Positions 8,798 through 19,328 of a stretch of 45,490 nt of DNA are shown one piece after another. The notes beneath the pieces were generated by a model that was not told where the DNA came from, did no database searches, and saw only the letters and a program-made list of their open reading frames with translations. Within the stretch, counting starts at the first letter, position 1. Every line of letters begins with the position of its first letter. The position numbers were made by a program, and so were the translations under genes. Origin of the DNA: Aromatoleum diolicum (lineage in GTDB: Bacteria > Pseudomonadota > Gammaproteobacteria > Burkholderiales > Rhodocyclaceae); assembly GCF_012910955.1 (NCBI RefSeq), contig NZ_WTVQ01000038.1:1-45490 (forward strand), read 5' to 3'.

Positions 8798-9256
8798 ATG
8801 AGCAATGCCAACCGAGAGCTGGTCAAGTTGTGGTTCGAGCAGGTGTGGAACAAGGGCGACGAGAGCGTGATCGACCGGCTGATGTCACCGACCGCGACGG
8901 TCTACGGGCTGGGTGCTGCCCACGGAGAGCCGGTCAGCGGTCCCGAAGGATTCAAGACCTTCTTCCGGGCCTTCCGCACGGCCTTCCCTGACATCAGGAT
9001 CCGCATCATGCGCACGATCTGCGAGGGCGACATGGTGGCCTGCCACTGCGCCGTCACGGCGACACACACCGGGGGAGACCTCGGAGTGGCCCCGTCCAAC
9101 GCGCCGATCGAGATCTACGGCGTTTCGATCGCGCGAATCGAGAATGGGCAGATCCAGGAAGGCTGGAACTGCTACGACTTCTTGTCCCTCTATCAGCAGA
9201 TCGGCCTGCTTCCCAAGCTGGCTGCGAAGCCAGGGGAATCGCCGCCGCTCGCGTGA
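8798..9256 (+). CDS. SnoaL-like (NTF2-fold) ester cyclase family protein
   Basis: A 152-residue protein starting MSNANRELVKLWFEQVWNKGD, with ATVYGLGAAHGEPVSGPEGFKTFFRAFRTAFPDIRI and ARIENGQIQEGWNCYDFLSLYQQIGLL. This is the usual pattern of the SnoaL-like polyketide cyclase/ester cyclase family, small alpha+beta barrels with one binding pocket. Members act on diverse substrates and the real reaction cannot be told. The ATG at 8798 follows AGAGGGGCGGCGGAA, a strong ribosome site. An in-frame start 99 nt upstream would add a low-complexity leader and is not preferred. It stands alone between a pseudogene and a 246-bp gap in the scarred accessory patch, so it may be a passenger gene. Confidence 0.78.
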   Translation: MSNANRELVKLWFEQVWNKGDESVIDRLMSPTATVYGLGAAHGEPVSGPEGFKTFFRAFRTAFPDIRIRIMRTICEGDMVACHCAVTATHTGGDLGVAPSNAPIEIYGVSIARIENGQIQEGWNCYDFLSLYQQIGLLPKLAAKPGESPPLA

Positions 9257-9365
9257 CTGGCTACTTCCGCCGGAACGGCAGGAATTGCGAAAACTGCCGC
9301 TGCTGGAAGCTCGTCTGCGGCCGGCAGGCGCTGCGTCTCGGCGACCGCGTGGGCGGATAAAATTG

Positions 9366-9388
9366 TGGTCTGTCCCTTGGTCTGTCCC
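9366..9388 (+). repeat. Two tandem copies of a TGGTCTGTCCC motif
   Basis: The 11-mer TGGTCTGTCCC occurs at 9366-9376 and 9378-9388, spaced by one T. It lies in the 246-bp gap (9257-9502) between the SnoaL-like gene and the end of the 561-residue orphan. Nothing else recognisable is in that gap. Similar motifs occur near mobile-element scars in other genomes, but no transposase is visible here. Confidence 0.45.
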
Positions 9389-9502
9389 CTATTTCCCGAG
9401 TTCGGCCAGAGAAGCGGCCGTCGGCTTTCAGGACCGCTTCCGCTGCGGATCGCCAGCTGGAGGCGGCCTGCAGCACCGGTCTGTTATCAGACTTGGTGTC
9501 AC

Positions 9503-11188
9503 TCAACGACGCTTGACGTGTCTGAACAGTAGGCCCGTGGGGGACTCTCGGCGTGCCTTGTCTTCAGCCGAGATCTGCTTAAACTTCGTCTTGATGTCCT
9601 TGAGATTAGGGAGACCAGCAACGCCGAGAACGCCAGAGATTGCGCCTAAGGTCACGTTGCCCGTCAATGCAGCCGCGACGGCCACTGCACCAGTCGCTGC
9701 ACATGCGCCTACGTCAATGCCGTAGAGCGAGAGTTTCTTCTGCCGCGCTTCCATCAGCGCTTGCTGGTGCTTGCGGAACGCAGAGTCCAGGTTGTCCACA
9801 ACTTGATCGGCTGTCCGGAAGTAGTTGTCGGGATTAATGCCGATCAGGTTCGAGACGCCGTGCCCGAGCAATTCACGCAATTCATCAGCCAAGCCGCGCT
9901 TGCGGATCTCCAGCACGGTTTCGGCAGGGACGTTGCCAAGCCATTCGAGATTGTTGTGTGCCTCAGACGCTAATGCGCGCACCACGTGCATGCTATGGCG
10001 ATTGGTCAGGTCGTCTTCGCGAGGCGTTCCCTGATATTCCAGCAGCCAGGTAAAGTGCAACCAAGAGGTCTCAGCGTTGATGAATGGCGATCCACCGAAG
10101 TGGTTGGCAGCCTGCTGTGCCCCCATTGCCTGCGGCATTCTCCCGATGCTTGAAGCGAAGACATGGAAGCCTGCGTTCGGCTCATCCATCCCTCTAAGAA
10201 GATGGGAATTTTCCTTGAGCGACATCGAAAGCTGCTGAACAGGGTCTTTCCCCCACTCCGTGTCGAAGATCAGGCGGTCGGGACGCTTCAGCTCCTTCAT
10301 CACCTGATCCACCGTCTTGAGATGGACACAGAATTTCTGCAGCTCTTCAACGCTTTCAAAGGTTCGGTCGAAGAGATATTTGGCGTGGGCGCATATGGCA
10401 GGAGTCGCCCGAAGGATCAACCCTTTGCGATCTTCATCGTCAGCATCATCAGTATTGGGGACGATCATCGCAATCGGAGGGTCAACATCGGCAAGAGCGA
10501 TGTCTCTGTACGTCATCGCAGTGAGGATGTGCTTGATGATCACCTTGACTATCTGCTTGGAGGGCGCAGCCTTCAAGATCGTGCCCAGCCGGGTAATGGG
10601 ACAGGGCAGGATGATCGTGTCGACATAGAGCCCTGCAGTTGAAACGGCGTTCTCCCAGTGAGCAGGAAAAATGTCCCCGGCGAAGACAGCCTTGAGCTGT
10701 CGGCCATCTTGAAGATGATAGCCAGCCGCTTCGCCAACTGAAGACCAGAACTCCCGAACGGCATCGACCATCTCTGGCAACGCCTCGGAAAGGTTCTGCA
10801 TCATGTCATCGTGCCGCGAGGTGACTTCGGCTGCTGCCGACGGTGTTGCCTGGGCCTTCTTCATCTGATCGTAAAGCCAGCCGAATTCCCGAAAAAGGAA
10901 GGCGAAATACTCTTCTTGGACTTGGACCAAGCTCAAAGACTTCTTGGCATCTTCGCGCTGCTTCATCGCGACCAACGCAAGAGTGGATGCGCGGATGCGA
11001 CCATCGAGGGACGTGGGGTCGACCTTGCCATCGGGTCGAAGCCGAATGGCTTCGTAGCTACGACGGAATCCGTCTGCCAGTTCTTGATTGGCGAATCGAA
11101 TCTTGCCCGCTTCCAACTGTTCCTTCAGGAGAAAGACTCGGTCTGTAAGGTCTTGAACTTCTTCTTCGGTGTATGTTCTGGACGACAT
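9503..11188 (-). CDS. Orphan protein of unknown function, 561 residues, with hydrophobic Gly/Ala-rich C-terminal segment
   Basis: I do not recognise this protein. The ATG at 11188 is preceded on its strand by GGGAG seven nt upstream, so the protein begins MSSRTYTEEEVQDLTDRVF. A longer in-frame extension up to 11410 would read through the 36-bp palindrome and is rejected. The N-terminal 110 residues are helical and charged. The middle has mixed alpha/beta character (AAPSKQIVKVIIKHILTAM, PPIAMIVPNTDDADDEDRKG). Near the C-terminus there is one Gly/Ala-rich hydrophobic stretch of about 30 residues (IDVGACAATGAVAVAAALTG and following), long enough for a membrane helix or hairpin, and then a basic tail. 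The gene is visibly less GC-rich than its neighbours and has no operon partner. It sits beside pseudogenes, so recent acquisition is likely. Confidence 0.75.
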   Translation of the reverse strand: MSSRTYTEEEVQDLTDRVFLLKEQLEAGKIRFANQELADGFRRSYEAIRLRPDGKVDPTSLDGRIRASTLALVAMKQREDAKKSLSLVQVQEEYFAFLFREFGWLYDQMKKAQATPSAAAEVTSRHDDMMQNLSEALPEMVDAVREFWSSVGEAAGYHLQDGRQLKAVFAGDIFPAHWENAVSTAGLYVDTIILPCPITRLGTILKAAPSKQIVKVIIKHILTAMTYRDIALADVDPPIAMIVPNTDDADDEDRKGLILRATPAICAHAKYLFDRTFESVEELQKFCVHLKTVDQVMKELKRPDRLIFDTEWGKDPVQQLSMSLKENSHLLRGMDEPNAGFHVFASSIGRMPQAMGAQQAANHFGGSPFINAETSWLHFTWLLEYQGTPREDDLTNRHSMHVVRALASEAHNNLEWLGNVPAETVLEIRKRGLADELRELLGHGVSNLIGINPDNYFRTADQVVDNLDSAFRKHQQALMEARQKKLSLYGIDVGACAATGAVAVAAALTGNVTLGAISGVLGVAGLPNLKDIKTKFKQISAEDKARRESPTGLLFRHVKRR

Positions 11189-11364
11189 GGGTCTCCCTAG
11201 TTGTTTGGCGATTGTTGGAACAAGGAGTGGTTCGCCCCCTTGACAAACCGCTCCGAGTCCATTGTTGCCCTCTAATAGTGTCCAAACCTGCCGTCCAAGC
11301 GCCGAATGCCTGAACGGCAGAAAACTTCGTGACGTGGAACGGACGGGCCGTTGCCAGCATGTCG

Positions 11365-11400
11365 AAATGAAAAATGCCCGCATGCGGGCATTTTTCATTT
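11365..11400. terminator. 36-bp perfect palindrome, bidirectional terminator between gyrB and the orphan gene
   Basis: Every base from 11365 to 11400 pairs with its partner around the centre at 11382/11383. The GC core GCCCGCATGCGGGC is flanked by AAAAAT and ATTTTT and then by AAATG and CATTT. A GC-rich stem followed by a T-rich run on both strands is the form of a rho-independent terminator acting in both directions. It lies about 60 bp after the gyrB stop, so it should end the dnaA-dnaN-gyrB transcript before the orphan gene. Confidence 0.8.
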
Positions 11401-11462
11401 TCTGTGACACTACTTTTTCACTTACTTGGCAAAGTTTTCACGTTTCGTGACATTCGACAACC

Positions 11463-13967
<2,505 letters not shown>

Positions 13968-13988
13968 CTAGTGATTCATCAAAGAACG

Positions 13989-14010
13989 CGCCCCGGGGTG
14001 CCCCGGGGCG
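13989..14010 (-). other. GC-only hairpin between dnaN and gyrB
   Basis: CGCCCCGGGG (13989-13998) and CCCCGGGGCG (14001-14010) are perfectly complementary and separated by two bases. They form a very stable hairpin in the dnaN-gyrB spacer. No T-run follows, so it is not a standard terminator. It may act as an mRNA processing or pausing site that changes gyrB expression relative to dnaN. Confidence 0.5.
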
Positions 14011-14043
14011 AAAGACGTGCTTCCGGCGGGATGCCGTGCGGCG

Positions 14044-15150
14044 TCAAATGCGCATGGGCATCACGACATACTTGAAGGTGTCGTTGCCCGGCAGGGTCAC
14101 CAGCGCGCTGGAGTTGCCGTCGTTGAAGCGCCACTCGATCTTGTCTTCGGCGACGTTGTTGAGCACGTCCAGCAGATAGGTGACGTTGAAGCCGATATCA
14201 AGCGGATCGCCGTGGTAATCGACTTCCAGCTCTTCCTGGGCTTCTTCCTGTTCGGCGTTGGTACTGGCGATTTTCAGCGTGCCGTCGCCGAGCACCAGGC
14301 GCACGCCGCGGAACTTGTCGTTGGTCAGGATCGCCACGCGCGACAGCGTGGCGAGCAGCGGCGCACGCTCGAAAGTCAGCATCTTCGGGTGATTCTGCGG
14401 GATCACGCGCTCGTAGTCGGGGAACTTGCCGTCAATCAGTTTCGACACCAGCTCGATCGGGCCGAAGCGGAACACGATCTGGTTGCCGGCGAGGATCACT
14501 TCCAGCGGGTCTTCGCTGTCGGAAAGCTGGCGCGCGAGTTCCATCACCGTCTTGCGCGGCAGGATCACTTCGGTGCGCGGCAGTTCGCTTTCCAGCGGGC
14601 TGGAGGCGAAGGCGAGGCGGTGGCCGTCGGTCGCGACCATGCGCAGCTCGTTGCCGGCGACGATCAGCAGCAGGCCGTTGAGGTAGTAGCGGATGTCCTG
14701 CTGCGCCATCGCGTAGGCGACTTGTGCGAGCTGACGCTTGAAGGTCTTCTGGCTCACGGTGAAGCGCGTCGCGTCGCCGTCGGGCAGATTCATGCGCGGG
14801 TAGTCGGCGGCGGGCAGGGTCTGCAGCGCGAAGCGGCTGCGGCCGGCCTTGACGGTGAGGCGCTTGTCGTCGAGGGTCACATTCACATCGCCCGCCGGCG
14901 GCAGCGCGCGCAGGATGTCCTGCAGCTTGCGCGCGGCGACGGTGATCGACGCGTCCTCGCCGCCGATATGGCCGGCCGTGGTGGTGCGGATCTGGATCTC
15001 GATGTCGGTGGCGAGCAGGGTGAGCTGGTCGCCGCGCTTCTCGATCAGCACGTTCGACAGGATCGGCAGGGTGTGGCGTTTTTCGACGATGCCGGCGACC
15101 GACTGCAGCGGGGCGAGGAGCGCGTCGCGGGTGGTGGTGAGCAGAAGCAT
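14044..15150 (-). CDS. dnaN: DNA polymerase III beta subunit (sliding clamp)
   Basis: A 368-residue protein of normal length with the three repeated clamp domains. It begins MLLLTTTRDALLAPLQSVAGIVEKRHTLPILSNVLI. It continues with DYPRMNLPDGDATRFTV, then LVSKLIDGKFPDYERVIP, and ends DTFKYVVMPMRI. The terminal VMPMR is the conserved end that forms part of the partner-binding pocket. The dimeric ring holds the polymerase on DNA. It lies 76 bp after dnaA and 85 bp before gyrB on the same strand, the standard origin arrangement. Confidence 0.98.
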   Translation of the reverse strand: MLLLTTTRDALLAPLQSVAGIVEKRHTLPILSNVLIEKRGDQLTLLATDIEIQIRTTTAGHIGGEDASITVAARKLQDILRALPPAGDVNVTLDDKRLTVKAGRSRFALQTLPAADYPRMNLPDGDATRFTVSQKTFKRQLAQVAYAMAQQDIRYYLNGLLLIVAGNELRMVATDGHRLAFASSPLESELPRTEVILPRKTVMELARQLSDSEDPLEVILAGNQIVFRFGPIELVSKLIDGKFPDYERVIPQNHPKMLTFERAPLLATLSRVAILTNDKFRGVRLVLGDGTLKIASTNAEQEEAQEELEVDYHGDPLDIGFNVTYLLDVLNNVAEDKIEWRFNDGNSSALVTLPGNDTFKYVVMPMRI

Positions 15151-15226
15151 GGCGTCTTGTCTTCCGGTTTGAGTTATTCAGGTTGTCCGGGTTTGGCGCG
15201 GTGGGCGCCCGGCGACGGTCGGTGAC

Positions 15227-16693
15227 TCATCCGCGCAGCACCTGCGTGAGTACGTGGACGTCGTGGTTCAACTGGTGGTCGCCGAGGCGCAGTTCGGCGA
15301 TCGTGCGGCAGGCGTGCAGCACAGTGGTGTGGTCGCGTCCGCCGAAGGCCTCGCCGATCGCCGGCAGCGACATCGGGGTGAGGTCCTTGGCGAGCCACAT
15401 CGCCACCTGGCGCGGCCGCGCGATGACGCGCGTGCGCTTCTTCGAGTGCATGTCGGCGACCTTGATCTTGTAGTAGTCGGCGACCGTCTTCTGGATGTGC
15501 TCGATGGTCAGCTGGCGGTTGTGCGCGTTGAGCAGGTCCTTGAGCGCGTCCTTGGCGACTTCGAGCGTGATGCCGCGGCCGTGGAAGCGCGCGAAGGCGA
15601 CGACCTTGTTCAGCGCCCCTTCGAGTTCGCGCACGTTGGAGCGCAGGTTCTTGGCGATCAGGAAGGCGACGTCGTCGTGCAGATCGACGCGCAGCGCCTC
15701 GGCCTTCTTCTGCAGGATCGCGACGCGCATCTCGAGCTCGGGCGGCTCGATCTGCACGGTGAGGCCCCAGTCGAAGCGCGAGATCAGGCGGTCTTCGAGG
15801 CCCTGGATGTCCTTCGGATAGGTGTCGCAGGTGATGACGATCTGCTTGCGCGCCTCGGTCAGCGCGTTGAACGCGTGGAAGAACTCTTCCTGCGTGCGGT
15901 TCTTGTTGTTGAAGAACTGGATGTCGTCGATCAGCAGCAAGTCGAGCGAGCGGTAGTAGCGCTTGAACGCGTCGAAGCTCTTCTGCTGATAGGCGCGCAC
16001 GACGTCGGCGTAGTAGTCCTCGACGTGCACGTAGCGGATCACCGCGCGCGGGTTGTGCTTGTACACCGCGTTGCCGATCGCATGCACGAGGTGGGTCTTG
16101 CCGAGGCCGACGCCGCCATAGACGAACAGCGGGTTGTACGAGGTGCCCGGGTTCTGTGCGACCTGCATCGCGGCGGCGCGCGCGAGGTCGTTGGCGCGTC
16201 CGGTGACCAGGGTGTCGAAGGTGAAATCCGGGTTCAGGCGCGTTTTTTCATAGGCCAGTTCGGACGCCGTCGCGGCCGGCTCGGGCTGGGGGACGCGCGT
16301 GATGATTGCCGGTGCGGCCGGTGTATTGGCGGCCGGCGTGGTGCTGGCAATGCTGGACGCCGTCGCGGCGGCCGGGGTCGTGGGCGCGGTGCTGCGGGCG
16401 TTGCTGGTGGCGGGCAACACCAGTTCCAGCGCCATCGGCCCGCCATGGAATTCTTCGCCGAGTTCGCCGATGCGCCGCAGGTAACGCTCACGCACCCACT
16501 GCATGACGAAACGGCTGGGCGCGAGCAGGCGCAGCGACGGCTCCGGTGCGGCGTTCTCGGGATCGGCCTGCAGCGGTTTGATCCAGGTGTTGAACTGCTG
16601 CTGCGGCAGCTCGCTTTCCAGGCGCGACAGGCAAAAGGACCAGAAGTCTTGGCTCACGGGTTGAACGGATGATGCTTGCGACACGATTTTCAA
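15227..16693 (-). CDS. dnaA: Chromosomal replication initiator protein DnaA
   Basis: A 488-residue initiator with all four domains. Domain I is [29 protein letters not shown]. Domain II is an Ala/Thr/Pro-rich linker of about 75 residues. Domain III is the AAA+ module with Walker [10 protein letters not shown] and Walker [11 protein letters not shown]. Domain IV ends in the signature [15 protein letters not shown]. The start is not ATG. A TTG at 16693 lies 7 nt after GGAGAAAGG, an excellent ribosome site, giving [22 protein letters not shown] at 16684 is possible but spaced too far from that site. The use of TTG may limit translation. A DnaA box overlaps the predicted promoter upstream. Confidence 0.96.
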   Translation of the reverse strand: MKIVSQASSVQPVSQDFWSFCLSRLESELPQQQFNTWIKPLQADPENAAPEPSLRLLAPSRFVMQWVRERYLRRIGELGEEFHGGPMALELVLPATSNARSTAPTTPAAATASSIASTTPAANTPAAPAIITRVPQPEPAATASELAYEKTRLNPDFTFDTLVTGRANDLARAAAMQVAQNPGTSYNPLFVYGGVGLGKTHLVHAIGNAVYKHNPRAVIRYVHVEDYYADVVRAYQQKSFDAFKRYYRSLDLLLIDDIQFFNNKNRTQEEFFHAFNALTEARKQIVITCDTYPKDIQGLEDRLISRFDWGLTVQIEPPELEMRVAILQKKAEALRVDLHDDVAFLIAKNLRSNVRELEGALNKVVAFARFHGRGITLEVAKDALKDLLNAHNRQLTIEHIQKTVADYYKIKVADMHSKKRTRVIARPRQVAMWLAKDLTPMSLPAIGEAFGGRDHTTVLHACRTIAELRLGDHQLNHDVHVLTQVLRG

Positions 16694-16838
16694 AACGCGC
16701 CTTTCTCCAGGAATGACCAAGGCGGCGAACCGGATACGGCGGCTTGATATTGATTCAGGGTTGCTTTGGCCGCTGGCTGACGGCAACGGGGTTTGCGGTG
16801 ACCACCGGTTGCATGTCGGGCGAAAGCCGAAGCGATGG

Positions 16839-16867
16839 ATTCTACCCGTGGGGGTGAAAGTTATCCA
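16839..16867 (-). promoter_or_regulatory. Predicted dnaA promoter
   Basis: On the minus strand TGGATA (16867-16862) and TAGAAT (16844-16839) are separated by 17 bp, giving -35 and -10 hexamers each with fair matches to sigma-70 consensus. They point at dnaA, about 145 bp ahead of its start codon. The -35 hexamer lies entirely inside the DnaA box. Confidence 0.5.
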
Positions 16868-16869
16868 CA
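16861..16869 (+). promoter_or_regulatory. Perfect DnaA box TTATCCACA
   Basis: The 9-mer matches the strict DnaA binding consensus. It lies in the dnaA-rpmH spacer and covers the predicted -35 element of the dnaA promoter. Binding could both mark the origin and repress dnaA. The site is seen directly; its function is inferred. Confidence 0.75.
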
Positions 16870-16889
16870 GCTTGAGCTAAAAATTGTGC

Positions 16890-16918
16890 TTGACAAACAG
16901 AGTATTATCCCATTAAAT
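16890..16918 (+). promoter_or_regulatory. Predicted rpmH promoter
   Basis: TTGACA (16890-16895) is a perfect -35 hexamer. It is followed after 17 bp by TTAAAT (16913-16918), a 4/6 match to the -10 element. The start codon of rpmH is 33 bp downstream. A strong promoter is expected for a ribosomal protein gene here. Confidence 0.6.
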
Positions 16919-16950
16919 CCTCGGTTTGACCCAAACACTGGCCAACCGAA

Positions 16951-17085
16951 ATGAAACGCACCTATCAGCCGTCCGTCGTTCGTCGCAAGCGCACCCATGG
17001 TTTCCTGGTCCGCATGAAGACCCGTGGCGGTCGCGCCGTGATCCGCGCCCGTCGTGCCAAGGGCCGTCACCGTCTCGCCGTCTGA
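16951..17085 (+). CDS. rpmH: 50S ribosomal protein L34
   Basis: A 44-residue very basic protein reading [20 protein letters not shown] and continuing [24 protein letters not shown]. This matches L34 over its whole length. L34 is part of the large ribosomal subunit and is almost always the first gene of the rpmH-rnpA-yidD-yidC-mnmE series, as here. The stop codon is overlapped by the ribosome site of rnpA, which couples the two genes closely. Confidence 0.98.
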   Translation: MKRTYQPSVVRRKRTHGFLVRMKTRGGRAVIRARRAKGRHRLAV

Positions 17086-17098
17086 GGTGATCAGCCCG

Positions 17099-17449
17099 TT
17101 GGGCGTTGACCAGCGGTTCCTCAGCGCCTACAGATTACGAAAAACGGATGAGTATTCATCCGTTTTTGCTTTTCGGCGGGCGCTCAAGGGACGGTTCCTG
17201 ATCGCCCATTATCGCCCCAACGAGCTCGGCACTGCGCGCCTCGGCGTGGTGGTGGCGAAGAAGCTGGCGAAACGCGCCAATGTGCGCAATCTCGTGAAAC
17301 GCATCGTGCGCGAACAGTTCCGCAAAATTCGTGCGGCACTTCCTCCTCATGACCTGATCGTGCGCCTGCACGCGCCCGTCGGTCAGGCGACGCGGGCGAT
17401 GATCAACGACGATGTGGCGCAATTGTTTGAACGGTTGCGTGCATGTTGA
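17099..17449 (+). CDS. rnpA: Ribonuclease P protein component
   Basis: A 116-residue basic protein that helps the catalytic RNA of RNase P mature tRNA 5-prime ends. It contains [33 protein letters not shown] and [11 protein letters not shown], the RNR-type RNA-binding helix of this family. In the usual RNR position the sequence reads RNLVKR. No ATG is available at the right place. A TTG at 17099 lies 8 nt after GAGGTGA (17084-17090), an excellent ribosome site that overlaps the rpmH stop, so this start is chosen. A GTG at 17087 would lie inside that site. The end overlaps yidD by 7 nt. Confidence 0.93.
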   Translation: MGVDQRFLSAYRLRKTDEYSSVFAFRRALKGRFLIAHYRPNELGTARLGVVVAKKLAKRANVRNLVKRIVREQFRKIRAALPPHDLIVRLHAPVGQATRAMINDDVAQLFERLRAC

Positions 17450-17655
17450 AGGCGCTGCTCCTTGGCATGCTGGGCGTGTACCGCTATGCCGTGAGCCCGT
17501 TGCTGGGGCGCAATTGCCGCTTTCATCCGAGTTGCTCCGAGTATGCTGTCGAAGCCGTCGAGCGCCACGGTGCGATGCGTGGCGGCTGGCTGGCGTTCAA
17601 GCGGGTGGGCCGTTGCCACCCATTCCATCCCGGCGGGTATGATCCCGTTCCCTGA
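17443..17655 (+). CDS. yidD: Membrane protein insertion efficiency factor
   Basis: A 70-residue protein with the family core [20 protein letters not shown], then [38 protein letters not shown]. The conserved cysteines (NCRFHPSCS and [10 protein letters not shown]) are all present. YidD is a small membrane-associated factor that assists insertion of inner membrane proteins together with YidC. The ATG overlaps the rnpA end by 7 nt, indicating translational coupling, and yidC follows 26 nt later. Confidence 0.96.
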   Translation: MLKALLLGMLGVYRYAVSPLLGRNCRFHPSCSEYAVEAVERHGAMRGGWLAFKRVGRCHPFHPGGYDPVP

Positions 17656-17681
17656 ACCTTCCCAGAACATACAACAATCCG

Positions 17682-19328
17682 ATGGATCAGCGTCGTCTCA
17701 TACTCTTCCTCATCTTCTCCTTCGCCGTCCTCATGCTGTGGGAGGGCTGGCAGAAGCAGCATCAACCTGCCCCGGTCGCGACCGTGTCTGCGCCGGCTGC
17801 CGGCGGCGCCCCGGGTGTCGTGCCGACCCCCAGTGCCGGTGCGGCCGCTGTCGCAGCCTTGCCGGACGCGCAGGGTGCGGCCGCTAGCGCACCGCGCGTG
17901 GTGGTGCGCACCGACGTGCTGGTCGCCGAAGTGTCGGCCGAGGGCGGCAGCATCGTCCGTCTCGAGCTGACCCGGCACAAGTCGAAGGCCGACGCGACGC
18001 GCAGCTTCGTGCTGTTCGACGACGGTGTCGAGCATCTCTATGCCGCACAGTCGGGCCTGATCGGCGATGGCCTGCCGAGCCACAAGACGATGTTCACGCT
18101 GCCTGCGGGCGAGCAGGTGCTCAAGGACGGCCAGGACAGCCTGACCGTGCGCCTCGAGGCGCCGGAACAGAATGGCGTGAAGGTCACGAAGCTGATGACC
18201 TTCCATCGCGGCAACTATCTCGTTGACGTCGCCTACGAGATCAACAACGCCAGCGCCAGCCCGCTTTCGCCGCATGCCTATTATCAGCTGACGCGTGATG
18301 GCAAGCCGGCCGAGCAGGTCGAAGCTTTCGGCGTGAATACCTTCAACGGCCCGGCCTTCTACACCGAGGCCGAGAAGTTCCAGAAGGTGACGTTCGAGGA
18401 GATCGACAACGGCAAGGCCAAGTTTGCGAAGAAGGCCAGCGATGGCTGGACGGCGCTGGTGCAGCACTATTTTGTCAGCGCCTGGCTGCCGCAGGGCGAC
18501 GTCGAGCGCGAGTTCTTCGCGCGCAAGGTCGGCAGCGACCTGTACTCGTCGGGTGTGATCCTGCCGGTTGCGTCGATTGCACCGGGGGCATCGGGCACGA
18601 TCTCGGCGCGCCTGTATGCGGGTCCGCAGGAGCAGGACAAGCTCGAGGGCATCGCCAAGGGTCTCGATCTGGTCGTCGACTACGGCTGGCTGACGGTGAT
18701 CGCCGCGCCGCTGTTCTGGGTGCTGTCATGGTTCCACAACCTGACCGGCAACTGGGGCTGGGCGATCATCCTGGTGACGATTGCGATCAAGCTGGTGTTC
18801 TTCCCGCTGTCCGCGGCAAGCTACAAGTCGATGGCCAAGATGCGCGTGCTCGGGCCGCGCATGCAGCGCCTGAAGGAGCTGTACGGCAACGACAAGGTGA
18901 AGATGCAGCAGGAAATGATGGAGATGTACCGCAAGGAGAAGATCAACCCGCTGGGGGGTTGCCTGCCGATCCTGGTGCAGATTCCGGTGTTCATTTCGCT
19001 GTACTGGGTACTGCTGGGTAGCGTGGAGATGCGGCACGCACCATGGCTGGGCTGGATCCAGGATCTGTCGGCGCAGGATCCGTTCTACATCCTGCCGGTC
19101 ATCATGGGCGCAACGATGCTGATCCAGACCAAGCTCAACCCGACGCCGCCGGACCCCATCCAGGCCAAGGTGATGCTGGCGATGCCGATTGTGTTCACCT
19201 TCATGTTCCTGTGGTTCCCGTCCGGTCTGGTGCTGTACTGGGTGGTCAACAACACGCTGTCGATTGCCCAACAGTGGCAGATTACGAGGATGATCGAAGG
19301 TGGAAAGTCCGGCGCCAAGCCTGCCTGA
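17682..19328 (+). CDS. yidC: Membrane protein insertase YidC
   Basis: A 548-residue inner membrane insertase that works alone and with SecYEG. It has an N-terminal helix ([19 protein letters not shown]), an Ala/Pro-rich linker and a large periplasmic beta domain (about residues 60-330). The conserved C-terminal membrane domain then reads [42 protein letters not shown] and [22 protein letters not shown]. Length and layout are those of Gram-negative YidC. The 3-prime end overlaps mnmE by 29 nt. Confidence 0.98.
   Translation: MDQRRLILFLIFSFAVLMLWEGWQKQHQPAPVATVSAPAAGGAPGVVPTPSAGAAAVAALPDAQGAAASAPRVVVRTDVLVAEVSAEGGSIVRLELTRHKSKADATRSFVLFDDGVEHLYAAQSGLIGDGLPSHKTMFTLPAGEQVLKDGQDSLTVRLEAPEQNGVKVTKLMTFHRGNYLVDVAYEINNASASPLSPHAYYQLTRDGKPAEQVEAFGVNTFNGPAFYTEAEKFQKVTFEEIDNGKAKFAKKASDGWTALVQHYFVSAWLPQGDVEREFFARKVGSDLYSSGVILPVASIAPGASGTISARLYAGPQEQDKLEGIAKGLDLVVDYGWLTVIAAPLFWVLSWFHNLTGNWGWAIILVTIAIKLVFFPLSAASYKSMAKMRVLGPRMQRLKELYGNDKVKMQQEMMEMYRKEKINPLGGCLPILVQIPVFISLYWVLLGSVEMRHAPWLGWIQDLSAQDPFYILPVIMGATMLIQTKLNPTPPDPIQAKVMLAMPIVFTFMFLWFPSGLVLYWVVNNTLSIAQQWQITRMIEGGKSGAKPA

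Larger units (their letters stand above)
16694..16950. other. dnaA-rpmH divergent spacer, candidate origin region
   Basis: This 257-bp gap separates leftward dnaA from rightward rpmH, a common place for a bacterial origin. It holds one perfect DnaA box, an AT-rich stretch at about 16870-16920 and promoters for both sides. Only one consensus box is visible; TTATCCCAT at 16905 is a poor match. A full oriC with a box cluster therefore cannot be claimed from this gap alone. The divergent gene orientation on either side supports a nearby replication start. Confidence 0.5.

Noticed and set aside
11189-11410. N-terminal extension of the 561-residue orphan
   Set aside because: It would translate the 36-bp terminator palindrome and has no ribosome site; the ATG at 11188 does.
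16905-16913. Second DnaA box TTATCCCAT
   Set aside because: Three mismatches to TTATCCACA in the last three positions, so it is too weak to call.
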